Assembly (NCBI GenBank): GCA_001430745.1
Contig: KQ482011.1
Location: 637,710-672,141 of the forward strand
DNA from: Auxenochlorella pyrenoidosa
Lineage: Eukaryota > Chlorophyta > Trebouxiophyceae > Chlorellales > Chlorellaceae
DNA: 34,432 nt
Direction: 5' to 3'
Below the pieces are notes generated by a model that had not been told where the DNA came from, searched no databases, and was given only the letters and a program-made list of their open reading frames with translations. Shown one piece after another: positions 21,401-30,559 of the stretch. Every line of letters begins with the position of its first letter. Positions within the stretch are counted from its first letter, which is position 1. The translations under genes and the position numbers were made by a program.

Positions 21401-22302
21401 CCCTCCATGTGCGTGGCGCCCTCCCACCTACCGACATCAATCACGCGGTCCTTGATGCGCGTGCTGCGGCGTGCGCCAGGCGGCGTGCGCTCGCGGCGCC
21501 GCTTACGCCTGCAATACGGGGGGCAGCAGGGTTGGAAAGGCAGGCTGAAATGGGCGGTCGGTCGGGCATGGCGAGCCGTTGCAGTGCAGCAAGCCGCTCA
21601 CTGGGTGTGAAGTCAACAGCAGGACACGCACCGCAGCATTACAGACACAACAAGACGCAGCCAGGCAAGCGCCGCAGCAACGAATGACACTCACGCTGAG
21701 CGGGCGTCCTCATAGTCCGGGTCTGACTCGCTCTCGCTGTCGTCTCGTCGCCGCCGGCGCGCACGCGCGCTGCCAGACGCCTCCTCCTCCTCCTCCTCCT
21801 CCTCTTCCTCATCCTGCCCCACCGTGTACTCGCTGTCATCGGGGTCTGCGGGGGCGGGGTTCAGGCAGGAAGGGAGGCGGCCCGGGTTCTGACGTTCGCT
21901 CCCAGTGCTGAAGTGCTGGCAGCACGCATTTTAACGGCATAATTGCAGGGCGGAAGCCGGGTTGTAAACTTGCCAGGAGGGGTCCACCCCCTACCCAACA
22001 GCTGCAAGCCTTCTCTGCGCACCTAGCCCGGGGTCCTCTCCCTCCTCCTCTGCCTCCTCCTCCTCCTCCTCTTCCTCGCCATCATCAGCATCCCCCAGCG
22101 CCTGCTGCTGCATCGCAATCTGCTGCTGAAAGAGAGCCTGCTCCTGCTGCTGCTGCGCCAGCAGCTGCTCCCGCGCCGCCTGCTGTGCCAGCCACTGCTG
22201 CTGCAGCGCGGCGGCGGCGGCGGGGTCCATGCCTGGCTGAGCGCCCGCTAGTGCTGCTGCCCGTGCTGCTCCCGAGCCCTGCTGCTCCTCCACTGAGGGC
22301 AT
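15443..22302 (-). CDS. DDT/WHIM-domain chromatin protein, DDR4-like
   Basis: Twenty exons from ATG 22302: 22302-22023, 21845-21695, 21508-21432, 21280-21167, 20956-20854, 20681-20598, 20410-20311, 20068-19969, 19775-19700, 19522-19468, 19265-19173, 19018-18907, 18650-17623, 17434-17363, 17168-16912, 16783-16719, 16556-16498, 16377-16295, 16166-15701 and 15532-15443. Phases close to 1154 residues. The N terminus is Gln-rich, then poly-Glu (two runs) and basic (RARRRRR, RKRRR). Residues of about 242-340 form the DDT domain (MWEMAATLDYLTLF, LLADLHI, DQWQIHLANKIKYHW). The next 110 form the WHIM-like part (ALHFLCTIRCDREDIQ, DALGACYYILDFLR). Then come a 343-codon Ala/Gln/Met-rich exon, WELVASSLEEFE, a basic coiled coil (IKEEEERRIKAAERVQKK), NRVNYAFADYDESL and a Gly/Arg tract (GRGRGRGRGRG). 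DDT proteins bind ISWI remodellers; plant DDR4 is the match I recall. More 5' exons are possible. Confidence 0.83.
17749..18030 (-). repeat. Ala/Gln/Met-coding low-complexity tract in the DDR4-like gene
   Basis: Inside the large exon (18650-17623) a GCN/CAG/ATG-rich stretch codes for runs such as AQMAQAQMAQMAQAAAMG and QAQMQAAAAAQAAAAA. It is in frame throughout and lies between the WHIM-like part and the conserved C-terminal half. It is a likely disordered or helical linker and a probable site of length variation. Confidence 0.75.
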
Positions 22303-22316
22303 GCACCGGCGGCAGG

Positions 22317-23145
22317 CCTCAGCAGAGACTGGCTTGGCGGGGCCCTGTGCCTCAGCGCCGCAGGGTCTGCTGCCGCGGCGGCACCGCTGCCTTCGTCTTG
22401 CCGCTGCGCGCCCTGTGCGCCTCTGCCAGCTCCGCCAGGCGCTGCCGGCTCTGCTGCTCCTGGGCAGAGTAGCGCTCCGAGCGCTTGGGTCGTGCCGCCT
22501 CCTGCTGCGCCGGCGCCTCGCTGGGCTTCCACTTGGCCAGCTGCGGGGCGCACGGGAGGGGAAGAACAGGCTCGGGCGGGTGCTTTCAGCCCTCTTCAGC
22601 CCTCTTCAGCAACCTGCTCCTGGTGTATATCTGCCCCGCCTGTCTGCTGCCTGCGGCCCCTGACGCAAAGCAAGCCGCCCCGCCTCACGTTCCAGCGCAG
22701 CTTGGCCTCTGTCACAAAGGACGGCTCCACCGGCTCCTCGGGGGTTTTGCTGGAGAAGGCACGGTCCACAGCCTTGTTCACCTGCACTCAGCGGGTGCAG
22801 CCCACACGGTTGGGACAGGGCCTTGGCGGGGGCGGCGGCGGCGCAGGCACGTCAACAGATGACGGCATGCAGAGCGTGGGCAGCCAGTGCAGCGTAGTCA
22901 GGCTGCAGCAGGTGGGATGTGGCCAGCAGTGGGAGGCGAACCAGTGGCGGCGAGTGCACCGCCACCTGCCGCCACCCCTCCAGTGCTCTGGCAAGCGCCC
23001 CAAGCGCCGATATCGCGGTGCCCAGGACCTCACTTTGTACGCTCCGACAGCGCCAGCGCCGAGACACGGCAAACAGAGGCACATAAAGACCTGCGGGGAG
23101 ATGGAGGGAGGCGTGGGTTGTTGCGAGCGATCGGGAGCGGGCCAA
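22317..23145 (-). CDS. Candidate extra 5' exons of the DDR4-like gene
   Basis: Two exons look coding: 22781-22689 (starts VNKAVDRAFSSKTPEEP, ends LRWN) and 22540-22385 (LAKWKPSEAPAQQ, ends GKTKAA), both phase 0 at both ends. A 67-nt intron (22384-22318) would join GKTKAA to ACRRC and the ATG-22302 frame. A possible first exon 23145-22966 begins MARSRSLATTHASL and ends EGWRQ, also phase 0. Together they would add 148 residues (1302 total). If the 67-nt intron is retained, translation stops at TGA 22354-22352, giving a separate short product. A separate gene is less likely, because only 49 bp would remain between its stop and ATG 22302 and no - strand TGTAA follows. The first exon is the weakest part; MCLCLPCLG at 23084 with donor AAA|GTGAGG at 23033 is an alternative. 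Confidence 0.4.
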
Positions 23146-24185
23146 AGACCCTACCAGATCGAGTCGGGAAAGGCCAGGGCAGCACAGAAAGGGCCGGAAG
23201 AGCTCTTAGCGCTGCCCTCGCATTTTGGGGCCTCGGTGCAGGCTGCGGCCGATCGCAAGTGATCAAACGCTGCAGCAGCACTGTACAAACTGACAAGGAC
23301 TCGGCTTCCCGTCGCCCGCTTCACCTTTTCGCTTCCGTCCCTGCTTGTTTCAGGGAGCGCCAAAGGTCTTGTTGTGCTGGATGAGCACGAAGCACGGGAT
23401 GGCGCCCAGTGGCCTTCCTGCTGCCCAACAGCAATCCCGCCAGCGGGGCGCGCTGCGCCACGCACCGCGGCGGCAACTTTTATGGTGCATGTTCTGTGGC
23501 TGACTGATCCTGCATGCAGCCGCACAATACGAGCTATGCCTGCATAGTGAGCGGCAGCGCTGACTGCAGGGTACTGCATGTCGGCTTTGGCGGACATTGG
23601 TTGTCAAACAGGCGGTTCGCCCTGTTCTGACAGCCTCCCCTGGTGGGCGCTCAGTCAGGAACCTGCGCACTCTGCGCTCTCCATTTTGCGCAACAAACTG
23701 AGTACAATATTTTTCTCATAGACTTTTACCTGAAGCAGTACTTGAAGAATGAATACGTACGTGAGCCCACCAGCATGGGAGCGCAGCGCTCTTCAGAGCA
23801 CGGCATTCAGCCTGCGACCACAGTCATCCAAGTTGCTGACTGGCGGCCGTCATGTTTCATTAGCATACTTTTGTCAACAACGCACTGATATTCCAACATG
23901 TGCATACATGCGCACCTTACAACTTGTACCACTAGGAATTGCATCGTGAGCGTCACAATGCGCCTGTCAAAGCCTGTACGTCGCGCACCACTGGCAAACT
24001 AGCAGACAAGCCTCAGAACACCGTGCATATAGTAAAACTGCTGCTACTTTATGAAGGGTCTCCTGATGTTGGTGACAGCAGGGAGGGAACTTTGGAGATG
24101 CGCATGCTCTGCTGCGTCATGCCCACTGCGCTGCCTGCCTTGCCCTCCTTCCGGGCCTGCCTTGCTCGCTCGCCAGTGCTTTCTT
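23146..24185. other. Head-to-head promoter region between DDR4-like and OSB-like genes
   Basis: About 1 kb between the possible start of the - strand gene and the + strand ATG at 24186. The part at 23690-24060 is clearly poorer in GC than the rest of the window (for example around 23700-23760), as expected for promoter DNA. An in-frame upstream ATG for the OSB-like gene lies at 24051. I see no supported exon. Confidence 0.5.
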
Positions 24186-26188
24186 ATGGCGCTTAGGAAG
24201 CTGGCAGCGTGCACCATGGCCTCCCTGCTGCCTTCAGCCGCTGCCAGAGGGTTCGCCGCCCCAAAATCGCTGTGGACAGCCCGGGGCCTCCCCTGTGCGG
24301 TGTGGCGAGCTGTGCAGCAACCACAAAGCGCCCAGAGAGCCGCGGTTGCTGCCCGCTCCTTTGCGTATGACGCCGCCACCGCCCCCACCGCCACCGGCAC
24401 CGCCGAGATTGGCGAGGTCGACTTTGAGCCGGCGGCTGCAAACACGGGTGGGTGCAGCCTTGGGTGGGGAATTATGTTGAGCCGGCGGCTGGGAACACAT
24501 GTAGGTGCCGCCATGGAGGGGGGATTCTGGCTGTGCAGGAGTGCTGGGTGCTCTGCCAACGTCACCCTTGGCTCTTTGCCGGACCTGCTCGCCCCCCTGC
24601 GCAGTGCGCCTCATCGGCGTGATGGGCCTGAAGCAGCAGATGCGTGTGTTTGAGCGGTCCAAGCTGCTGCCCTTCTCGCTTGGGGTGAAGACCGACCGGC
24701 GGCGGCCCGAGGAGACCGAGTGGTGCGCTAGGTGTCGGGCAGGGGCAGGTGGCAGAGGCAGGTGGAAGTATCGTCGCCCCTGTTTGTGCCCTGCCGGCAA
24801 GTGGAGCTCGTCAAGCAGCGCTGCCGTCTGCGAGCCCGCCTCGCCTCGCACGCACGGCTGGCCCCTTGCCCCCAGGCCCCCCGCCCTGCAGGCTGCAGGT
24901 GGAGGTGTGGGGCCCGCTGGCGGAGCGGGTGGAGCAGGAGCTGCAGAAGGGGGACCGCCTGGCAGTGCAGGTGGGCTTGCTTGCTGTTTGGGCTTAAAAG
25001 CTGTCTAACCGCAACGGAACTTGTGACACAGACCTGGCGGTGCAGGTGGGCGGCCGGGCACAGCCGGGTGGGCGGAGCAGCGCAGCCGCGCTCTGGCACC
25101 ACCGCCGATGCTGCGCGCCGACGGGCTCATGGCCCTGGCTGTGCGCGGAGGTGGCCTGGCTGGGACCGCGAGGCTGCATGCTGTCAGAGCGGAGCTCAAG
25201 AGGGCCAGCGCGCCCCCACGCTGCGCCCACGCGCCGACCCGTCTTTGTGTGCTCGCAGGGCCGGCTGCGGGTGGACAGCTGGCAGGACAAGACCACGGGT
25301 GCCAAGCGCACAGCCTACAAGGTGGTCGCCAGCTCCATCTCCCGAGTGAGGCGCACCGGCGTCGGCATGCCCGCCAGCGCCGCGCCTGCCGCGGAGGAGC
25401 CGGCGGCCGGCTTTGGCGCAGGCGGGTACGGCGAGCCGGCGCCCTGGGACGCGCCGCAGCCGATGCAGCAGCAGGTGGCGCCGCTTGAGCAGCAGCAGAT
25501 GGGGGCGCAGCCGGCGGCGGGGCAGGCAGCCCCGGCGGGGCAGGGCCCCTTCACCGAGGAGAGCCTGTGGATGGACTACTTCACCGACCCGACCCGTGAG
25601 CCTGCCTGGCGTATTGCCGCTCTGCCGTGTGTTGGCGTGCAAGGCAGGCTTTGTGGACTACCGCGGTTGCATGGCAACGCCTCCAGTCTCGCCTCGTTGC
25701 CTCCCCCTTGTGTTCCACTCGCTGTTTCGGGAATCAACGGGCTTGACCGCCCGTGCCCCCGCCCCACACACTGGGCAGGCCTGTGTATCTCGTTTCTTGT
25801 CTGTCTGTGGTCAGCAGCAAGGCTCGCTGTCCATCCTCCAATCACCCGCCCGCAGAGTGGTACGACAACCGCGGCCGCAAGACCAACCCCAACGCCCCAG
25901 ACTTCAAGAAGAAGGTCGGCGGGCGCGACGGTGAGCCGCAGGAGCAGGAGGGCGGGTTGGTTGGGCTGGGCCACGCTGTGACCTGTGGTGCGTGCCTGTC
26001 GTGGTCTGTCCACAGGCCGGCCGCAACAGATGCATCCATCGCCAACCCAGGAGAGCAACCCCTGACCGCTGCCCTGCCTGTTGGCTCTTGCGCCTGCAGC
26101 CCCTGCGCTGTGGCTGACGAGCCGCGGCTGCCCGGCGTGGGTGCACTCCGAGCTGAGGATGCTGGATGAGCAGCGGGGCACAGCATGA
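24186..26188 (+). CDS. Organellar single-stranded-DNA-binding protein with PDF motif, OSB-like
   Basis: Six exons: 24186-24447, 24605-24722, 24892-24970, 25259-25595, 25856-25930 and 26100-26188. They join in phase to 319 residues. The N terminus (MALRKLAACTMASLLPSAAAR, up to about residue 65) is Arg, Ala and Ser rich without early acids, typical of a mitochondrial or dual-targeting presequence. An OB fold runs from about 88 to 185 (VRLIGVMGLKQQMRVFE, WLQVEVWGPLAERVEQEL, GRLRVDSWQDKTTGAKR, YKVVASSISRV). A Gln/Pro/Ala linker follows. The end is the plant PDF motif: LWMDYFTDPTQWYDNR (256-271), NPNAPDFKKK (276-285), APALWL (291-296). Plant OSB proteins bind single-stranded DNA in mitochondria or plastids and suppress illegitimate recombination of organellar genomes. 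Only one PDF motif is present. The upstream in-frame ATG 24051 would add 45 residues. Confidence 0.87.
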
Positions 26189-26254
26189 CCAGGCATACAG
26201 CCACATGCGTTACCTGGCAGATGCTCAGTTGGTGCATGGTACTAAGTTACTCAG

Positions 26255-26259
26255 TGTAA
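26255..26259 (+). terminator. Proximal TGTAA poly(A) signal of the OSB-like gene
   Basis: TGTAA occurs 67 nt after the stop codon at 26188 on the same strand, in a locally AT-richer segment. A second copy follows at 26412. Confidence 0.6.
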
Positions 26260-26411
26260 TGGTCAACGGTTGCTGTGTGAGCAGAGAAGCAGGGACCGAG
26301 GCATCGGCTTGGGTCAGATCAGCAGGAGCAGGGGTGCAGAGACTCAAGCATATTCAATGAACAAAATCGGGCTAGCAGGTACGCAAAACAGCTATGAGCG
26401 ATGGCAACGAA

Positions 26412-26421
26412 TGTAATTACA
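26412..26421. terminator. Palindromic poly(A) signal TGTAATTACA shared by convergent genes
   Basis: The decamer is a perfect inverted repeat carrying TGTAA on both strands. On the - strand it lies 78 nt after the stop of the 341-residue gene (26499), the expected position for its poly(A) signal. On the + strand it could act as a distal signal for the OSB-like gene. No other - strand TGTAA lies between the two stops. Confidence 0.65.
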
Positions 26422-26498
26422 TGCAGCAGAGCAACTAAGGTAGCAGAGGTCATTTATTTTCTGGGCAACAGGCGCACAGCTTGTGCGCGCTGCAAAGC

Positions 26499-28093
26499 CT
26501 ATGTGGCAGGGCCGCAGGGGTTACAGCCCACATCTGCAACCCCCTCCTCAGGGGCGGTGATGCTGCGAGGGCGAGGCTGGGCAGCGCTGACCAGCCAGGA
26601 GGTGCCAACAGCTGCACTTGCTGGCGACGTTGCTGCCGACGGCGGCTGCTGGCCCGCTGCAGCATTCTGGTCTGCGGGGCCCGACCGGCGGGGCACCCCG
26701 TCTGGCGACAGCGTCAGCTCCTGCAAAGGGTGGCGCACATGCGGCTGCGTCCCCTGCTGCTGTCCCGCGTGCGGCTGCTGCGCCTGCTGCGGGGGCTGCT
26801 GCTGCGCCTGCTGCTGCTCCTCCCGCTGCTCCCGCACAGCAGCGCTTGTGCGAGCGCGCTTGCGGGGCTGCTGCTCGCCAGAGCCGGGGGCATCTGGCGA
26901 AATGGACACTGCGAGAGGAGACACAGAGCTGGCAGGTGATCGGGGCAGGAGCTGGGATGGCGCCCCATCGGCAAGGCCTCTGCAGCATGCCAGCGGCCAT
27001 GCCAGCAGGTCTGCTGTCGCTTTTAGGCATGCCCACACACCTGCACGCTGCTGCAGGCGGGCCATGGCCTTGGAGTCGCGCCGCAGGGTCACGTATCGCG
27101 CACCCAGCTGGGCCGCCCTGCACAGCAGCTTGGGGCGACGGCGTTCCTCGGTGCCAGGCGTGCATGCACAAGGGCTGGCAACGCCGGCTACGTGTGAGCA
27201 GCAGGACGGTGCAGCAGGCCGCAGGACAGGCGCAGACGCCTTGCCTGACTGCTGCTGGCATGAAGGCGTTGAAGAGCGGCGCCAGGCTGCGCGCCGTCGA
27301 CGTCGGGGGCTGCTGCGGCCGGCTTTCGATTGAGCTGCCGCTCTTGGAGGGTGCAGCTGCGAGGTGGGGGAGGGAAATCCAAGAGCAGTCAGGATCGTGC
27401 CGGCAGGGGCGCAGGTGCTAGGGCAGCTGCCGAATGCCAGGGCAGTAGCCTGTGGACGACGCATGGGCAGGCAGGCCACTTGGCGGGCCGACCCACCTGG
27501 AATGCGCGGCGTGCTCAGCTGCTGGGTGGGGGTGCTGCTCTCCTCCATGGGTTCGCCTGCTTGGGGCAGGGCGGCGCAACAGAACATGTGTCGAAGTTCC
27601 TTTGCGAAGCAAATATTGGCGGGGGCAGCCACTCATGCTGGGTGCATGCAGCGCTGCCGTGTGCAGACAGACCAGGCGCTCCCACACGCACCGTCGGCGC
27701 TGGCAGGGCTGCCAGCCATGTCCACATCTCCAGCACGCGGAGTCTCTGTCTGCTGCAGCGCCGTGCTGCCGTTGCATGCCGCTAGCGCAGCGGGCGTGGC
27801 TGCTGGCTGGGGTGCCGCCGTGGTCTGGATGGGCCGCAGCGGCACCAGCGACACATCTAGCGGGCACCAGCGGCCGCAGTGGTTGCGTGGGAAGCGGCTG
27901 CACACGTACACCTTTCTGCAGGGAGGGCGAAAAGGAGGGGCAGGGGTGTGAGCCAGCGGCGCCCAGACCTGCACCTGTGCCGCTACTGGCCTCCCGCCGC
28001 CGGTGCCGCCGTCCCATGTATCAGCATCGTCGGCGGTGCAGCAAGCCCTGGCGCATGCACAGGCTGGCCATTCCGCCCTAAAGCATCAAACAT
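26499..28093 (-). CDS. Unidentified 341-residue protein with N-terminal Cys/His cluster and Gln-rich tail
   Basis: Six exons: 28093-27987, 27915-27692, 27556-27497, 27356-27238, 27146-27041 and 26908-26499. They join in phase from ATG to TAG. I do not recognise the protein. Residues 37-66 look folded: KVYVCSRFPRNHCGRWCPLD with C41, H48, C49 and C53, perhaps a small metal site. Residues 67-165 are Pro, Ala, Ser and Thr rich, with a short patch SLAPLFNAFMPAAVRQ before the next exon. Residues 171-205 are basic (RRRPKLLCRAAQLGARYVTLRRD). The tail has KRAR, then QREEQQQAQQQPPQQAQQ and a Ser/Pro/Ala-rich end. Disorder, Gln runs and basic patches suggest a nuclear protein, but this is inference. Weak points: exon 1 (donor CCA|GTAGCG, 71-nt intron) and the fourth intron (donor GGC|GTCTGC, acceptor ACCGAG). 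Confidence 0.55.
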
Positions 28094-28477
28094 AACCGCG
28101 TCCGCTTGCGTGCAGCGCCATGTCACATTGTTTGCAGCGCAAAGAGACCTACGGACCTCCCGTTTACTGTTCTGAGCACCATTGGTTCATCGTGATCGCA
28201 GTGCGGTCCATTGCCGTCTTGGGGGGCGGAAGGGGTGCCTTTCATTGTTCAAACTGCGGCTCACCGCCTCTGCACACCGCATGCAATGCCTGGGACTGTC
28301 GATTGAGCACAGAAGGCGTTGGCACAGGGTTAAATGGGCATCCCCTGCGATGCAACGCGGTTTCCCACGGACCCCCAATTCAAACGCGCTGCCCGCGCTG
28401 GGCAGGGCACCCTTCATGCACCCGGCACACGCAGACTGTGCAAAGCCACTCTTCCTTTGCAAGACGTTGGAGTCAGG
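28094..28477 (-). other. Intergenic region between the two unidentified - strand genes
   Basis: The region should hold the 3' UTR of the upstream 503-residue gene and the promoter of the 341-residue gene. GC is lower near 28090-28210. No TGTAA is visible on the - strand, so the transcript end is not placed. No exon is supported. Confidence 0.5.
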
Positions 28478-30318
28478 TCAGAGCAGCAAGGCAGATTCCA
28501 GGCAGCTAGGTACCGAAGGCTTGGGGCAGCAGAAGGCGGTGGGTTTTGACTGCGAGCAGAGATCGGCGGCAGCAATGCAGGTCGCTTGTTCGCTGGCTGG
28601 CGCTGGCAACCCTGCTGCCTGGCCCCCAATACCGCTGCTGCCAGCACTGCATTCTGCTTGAGCGCCAACGCTGGTCAACTGTGGCCCGGCAGCGGCGTCC
28701 TGCTGCCCTCTGCTGAGCACCTGCAGTGGCAGCTCTGCCAGCATGGTGGCATACAAATGCGCCTCTGTTGGCCTAGCATCGCCCTGCTCTGCGCTGTGGT
28801 GCTGCTGCGAGGCGCGCGCTGCAGCAATCTCTCGCTGGAAGTCCGGGCCGCCAATGGCGTGCATCAGGGCACGGTGGGGCAGAGACCGCCGCGACAAATC
28901 AGCGCCAGTCGTGCTGCTGCTGCTGCCTGGCCAGCCTGCCCCGCCCGTCATGCACTCGAGGCCCCGCCGCCGCCGGGACAGCACCCGCGGAAGCGGCAGC
29001 CCTGCCATACTGAGAGCCTCAGGCTGTGCCAAGGCTGCCTGCAGTGCGGTGGCTCGTATCGTGTCGTCGCTCAGGCCGGCAACCGCTGTGCCGGCTAGCA
29101 AGCCTGGCAGCCAGCCCTCGCGCTCGCGCTGCTTGTGGCTGGGCCCTCGATACACCCTGCGAGGTTGAGCGAGTAGAGTGATGAGCCTTTGGCCAGGTTT
29201 TGGTCGGGAACACGGCCATGCACAAACAGCGATGCATGGGCATGCACAACAAGGCGATGACGAGGGCCAAGCAGCGGCGAGCTGGGGTGCAGCCTCATCG
29301 CCGGGTTGCTCTGACAGCCAGCATGCCTGCAAAGGCCACCCACCGGGTGCGGAAGACCTGGGGGATGACGATGGCCTCTGCGCCACCCGCCCCGCCAGCT
29401 GCCCCGCCCAGTCCACCACCAGCACAAACGAAAGCCGACTCTCGTGAGGCTGCGGCCTGCTGCTTCATCCTGGCGCGCTGCCCCTGCAGGCTGCTGGAGC
29501 GCACAGCGTGTGCCACTTGCAGCGCATCTGCGGGGCTGAGAGCACCAGCTGGCCCCGCTGGCAGCGGCGCCGCATGCTGGCTGCATACAAGGCCTGGAGA
29601 GCTGCAACCGGCAGCCAGCTCGTCTGCAATCCTGTCGCTGTACACGGCCGACAACAGAAAGTCAGCCAGCAGGCCCTCCCCTGCCTGCTCTAGAGCCGCC
29701 TGCCGGGAGTGGTAGGCCGGGCGGGTGAGAAGCAGTTAGCAGGTGCAGCCAGCAACAACAGATTGCAACAGAGATGTGCATTGCCTATAGAAAAATGTGA
29801 TTTAAAGAGAGAAAACATCACACGAAGCTCATGCACCTCACCAGCATCTGCTGCAAGCGCTTGCCCGGCAGCGCAGCCACGGCCGCCACCAGCTCGTCTG
29901 CACACGCCTCATGCAGGAGGCACAACTCCCGCAATCGGCTGCCCAGCGCTGCCAGATCCTGTTTCTGCTCTGCGCTGCAGCTGTGCGGCTCCCACGCATG
30001 AAGCCCGGGACGGCCGCGCTGGTTGCGGTGCAGGCTGTGACGGTGCGGCAACGCCTGGTTGTGCGTGGCAAGTGCAGGCGCTGCTGCAATGGCTGCTGGC
30101 TCTGCTGCCCTCTGCGCATCCTCCTCCGCCTGCCGGAATGCATCACACATTTGGTCCAAAAGAGGGCGCATGAGCTGCCTTGCAGAGCTGTGAAGGGAAC
30201 TGCCCGTGTTGAGCGGCGGCAGGCGCGGGAGGTGGTGGCGGGCAGCGGCACACTGGCAGGCAGAAGGCGGCGAGCCGGTGGCGCTGAATCCAGCTCCAAA
30301 ACGGTTAGGAGATGTCAT
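28478..30318 (-). CDS. Unidentified 503-residue helical protein
   Basis: Three exons: 30318-29842, 29699-29344 and 29156-28478. They join in phase from ATG to TGA. I do not recognise the protein. Residues 1-50 are Ser, Pro and His rich and could be a presequence or disorder. Helical, acidic segments follow: LLDQMCDAFRQAEEDAQRAAE, LAALGSRLRELCLLHEACAD, VAAVAALPGKRLQQML and LEQAGEGLLADFLLSAVYSD. A Gly/Ala-rich stretch leads to AEAIVIPQVFRTRVYRGPSH. Then come KQREREGWLPGLL, SDDTIRATALQAALAQPEAL, RRSLPHRALMHAIGGPDFQRE and LYATMLAELPLQVLS. The last 75 residues are low in order. No catalytic signature, membrane helix or zinc motif is seen. It lies head to head with the DUF760-like gene, 241 bp apart. 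A splice at CTGCAG|GTGCTC (about 28718) into the 341-residue gene is possible in phase but would need a roughly 800-nt intron. Confidence 0.65.
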
Positions 30319-30559
30319 TTGTGTGGCTGGTGGGCGCCGGGATAGTCACGCGGCGAAGGTCATCGAGACATGTCAAGGCCAGTGTGCGGCTATTGATTCC
30401 AGGTTGGGTCAACAGGGTCGTAAAAGCGGTTGCAGGGTGTCGAAAGACAAGATGCGGGGGAAAGCAGATGCAAAACCCTGGTCTGATGTCCTTCACACAG
30501 TCGACATGCATGGCCTGTTTGGCCCTGCTCTTCCGATTGTCGAAGCTGCAGGGACAAAC
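30319..30559. promoter_or_regulatory. Divergent promoter shared by the 503-residue and DUF760-like genes
   Basis: Only 241 bp separate the - strand ATG (30318) from the + strand ATG (30560), so both leaders and core promoters must fit here or overlap. I see no TATA-like box and no clear repeated element. The assignment rests on gene order only. Confidence 0.5.

Noticed and set aside
22352..22781. Separate small gene ending at TGA 22352
   Set aside because: Only 49 bp would separate it from ATG 22302 on the same strand, no poly(A) signal is seen, and an in-phase 67-nt intron links it to the downstream frame. Kept only as an alternative.
22788..23145. Exon reading LARALEGWRQVAVHSPPLV and on to a TGA at about 22852 as the end of another gene
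   Set aside because: The frame has protein-like composition, but a phase-0 donor at 22965 fits the next exon and no further upstream exon is visible.
28478..28720. Joining the 503-residue and 341-residue genes into one - strand gene through donor CTGCAG|GTGCTC at about 28718
   Set aside because: Phase would allow it with an acceptor near 27912, but the intron would be about 800 nt, far beyond the others. A lower-GC spacer and an in-phase ATG exon (28093-27987) support two genes.
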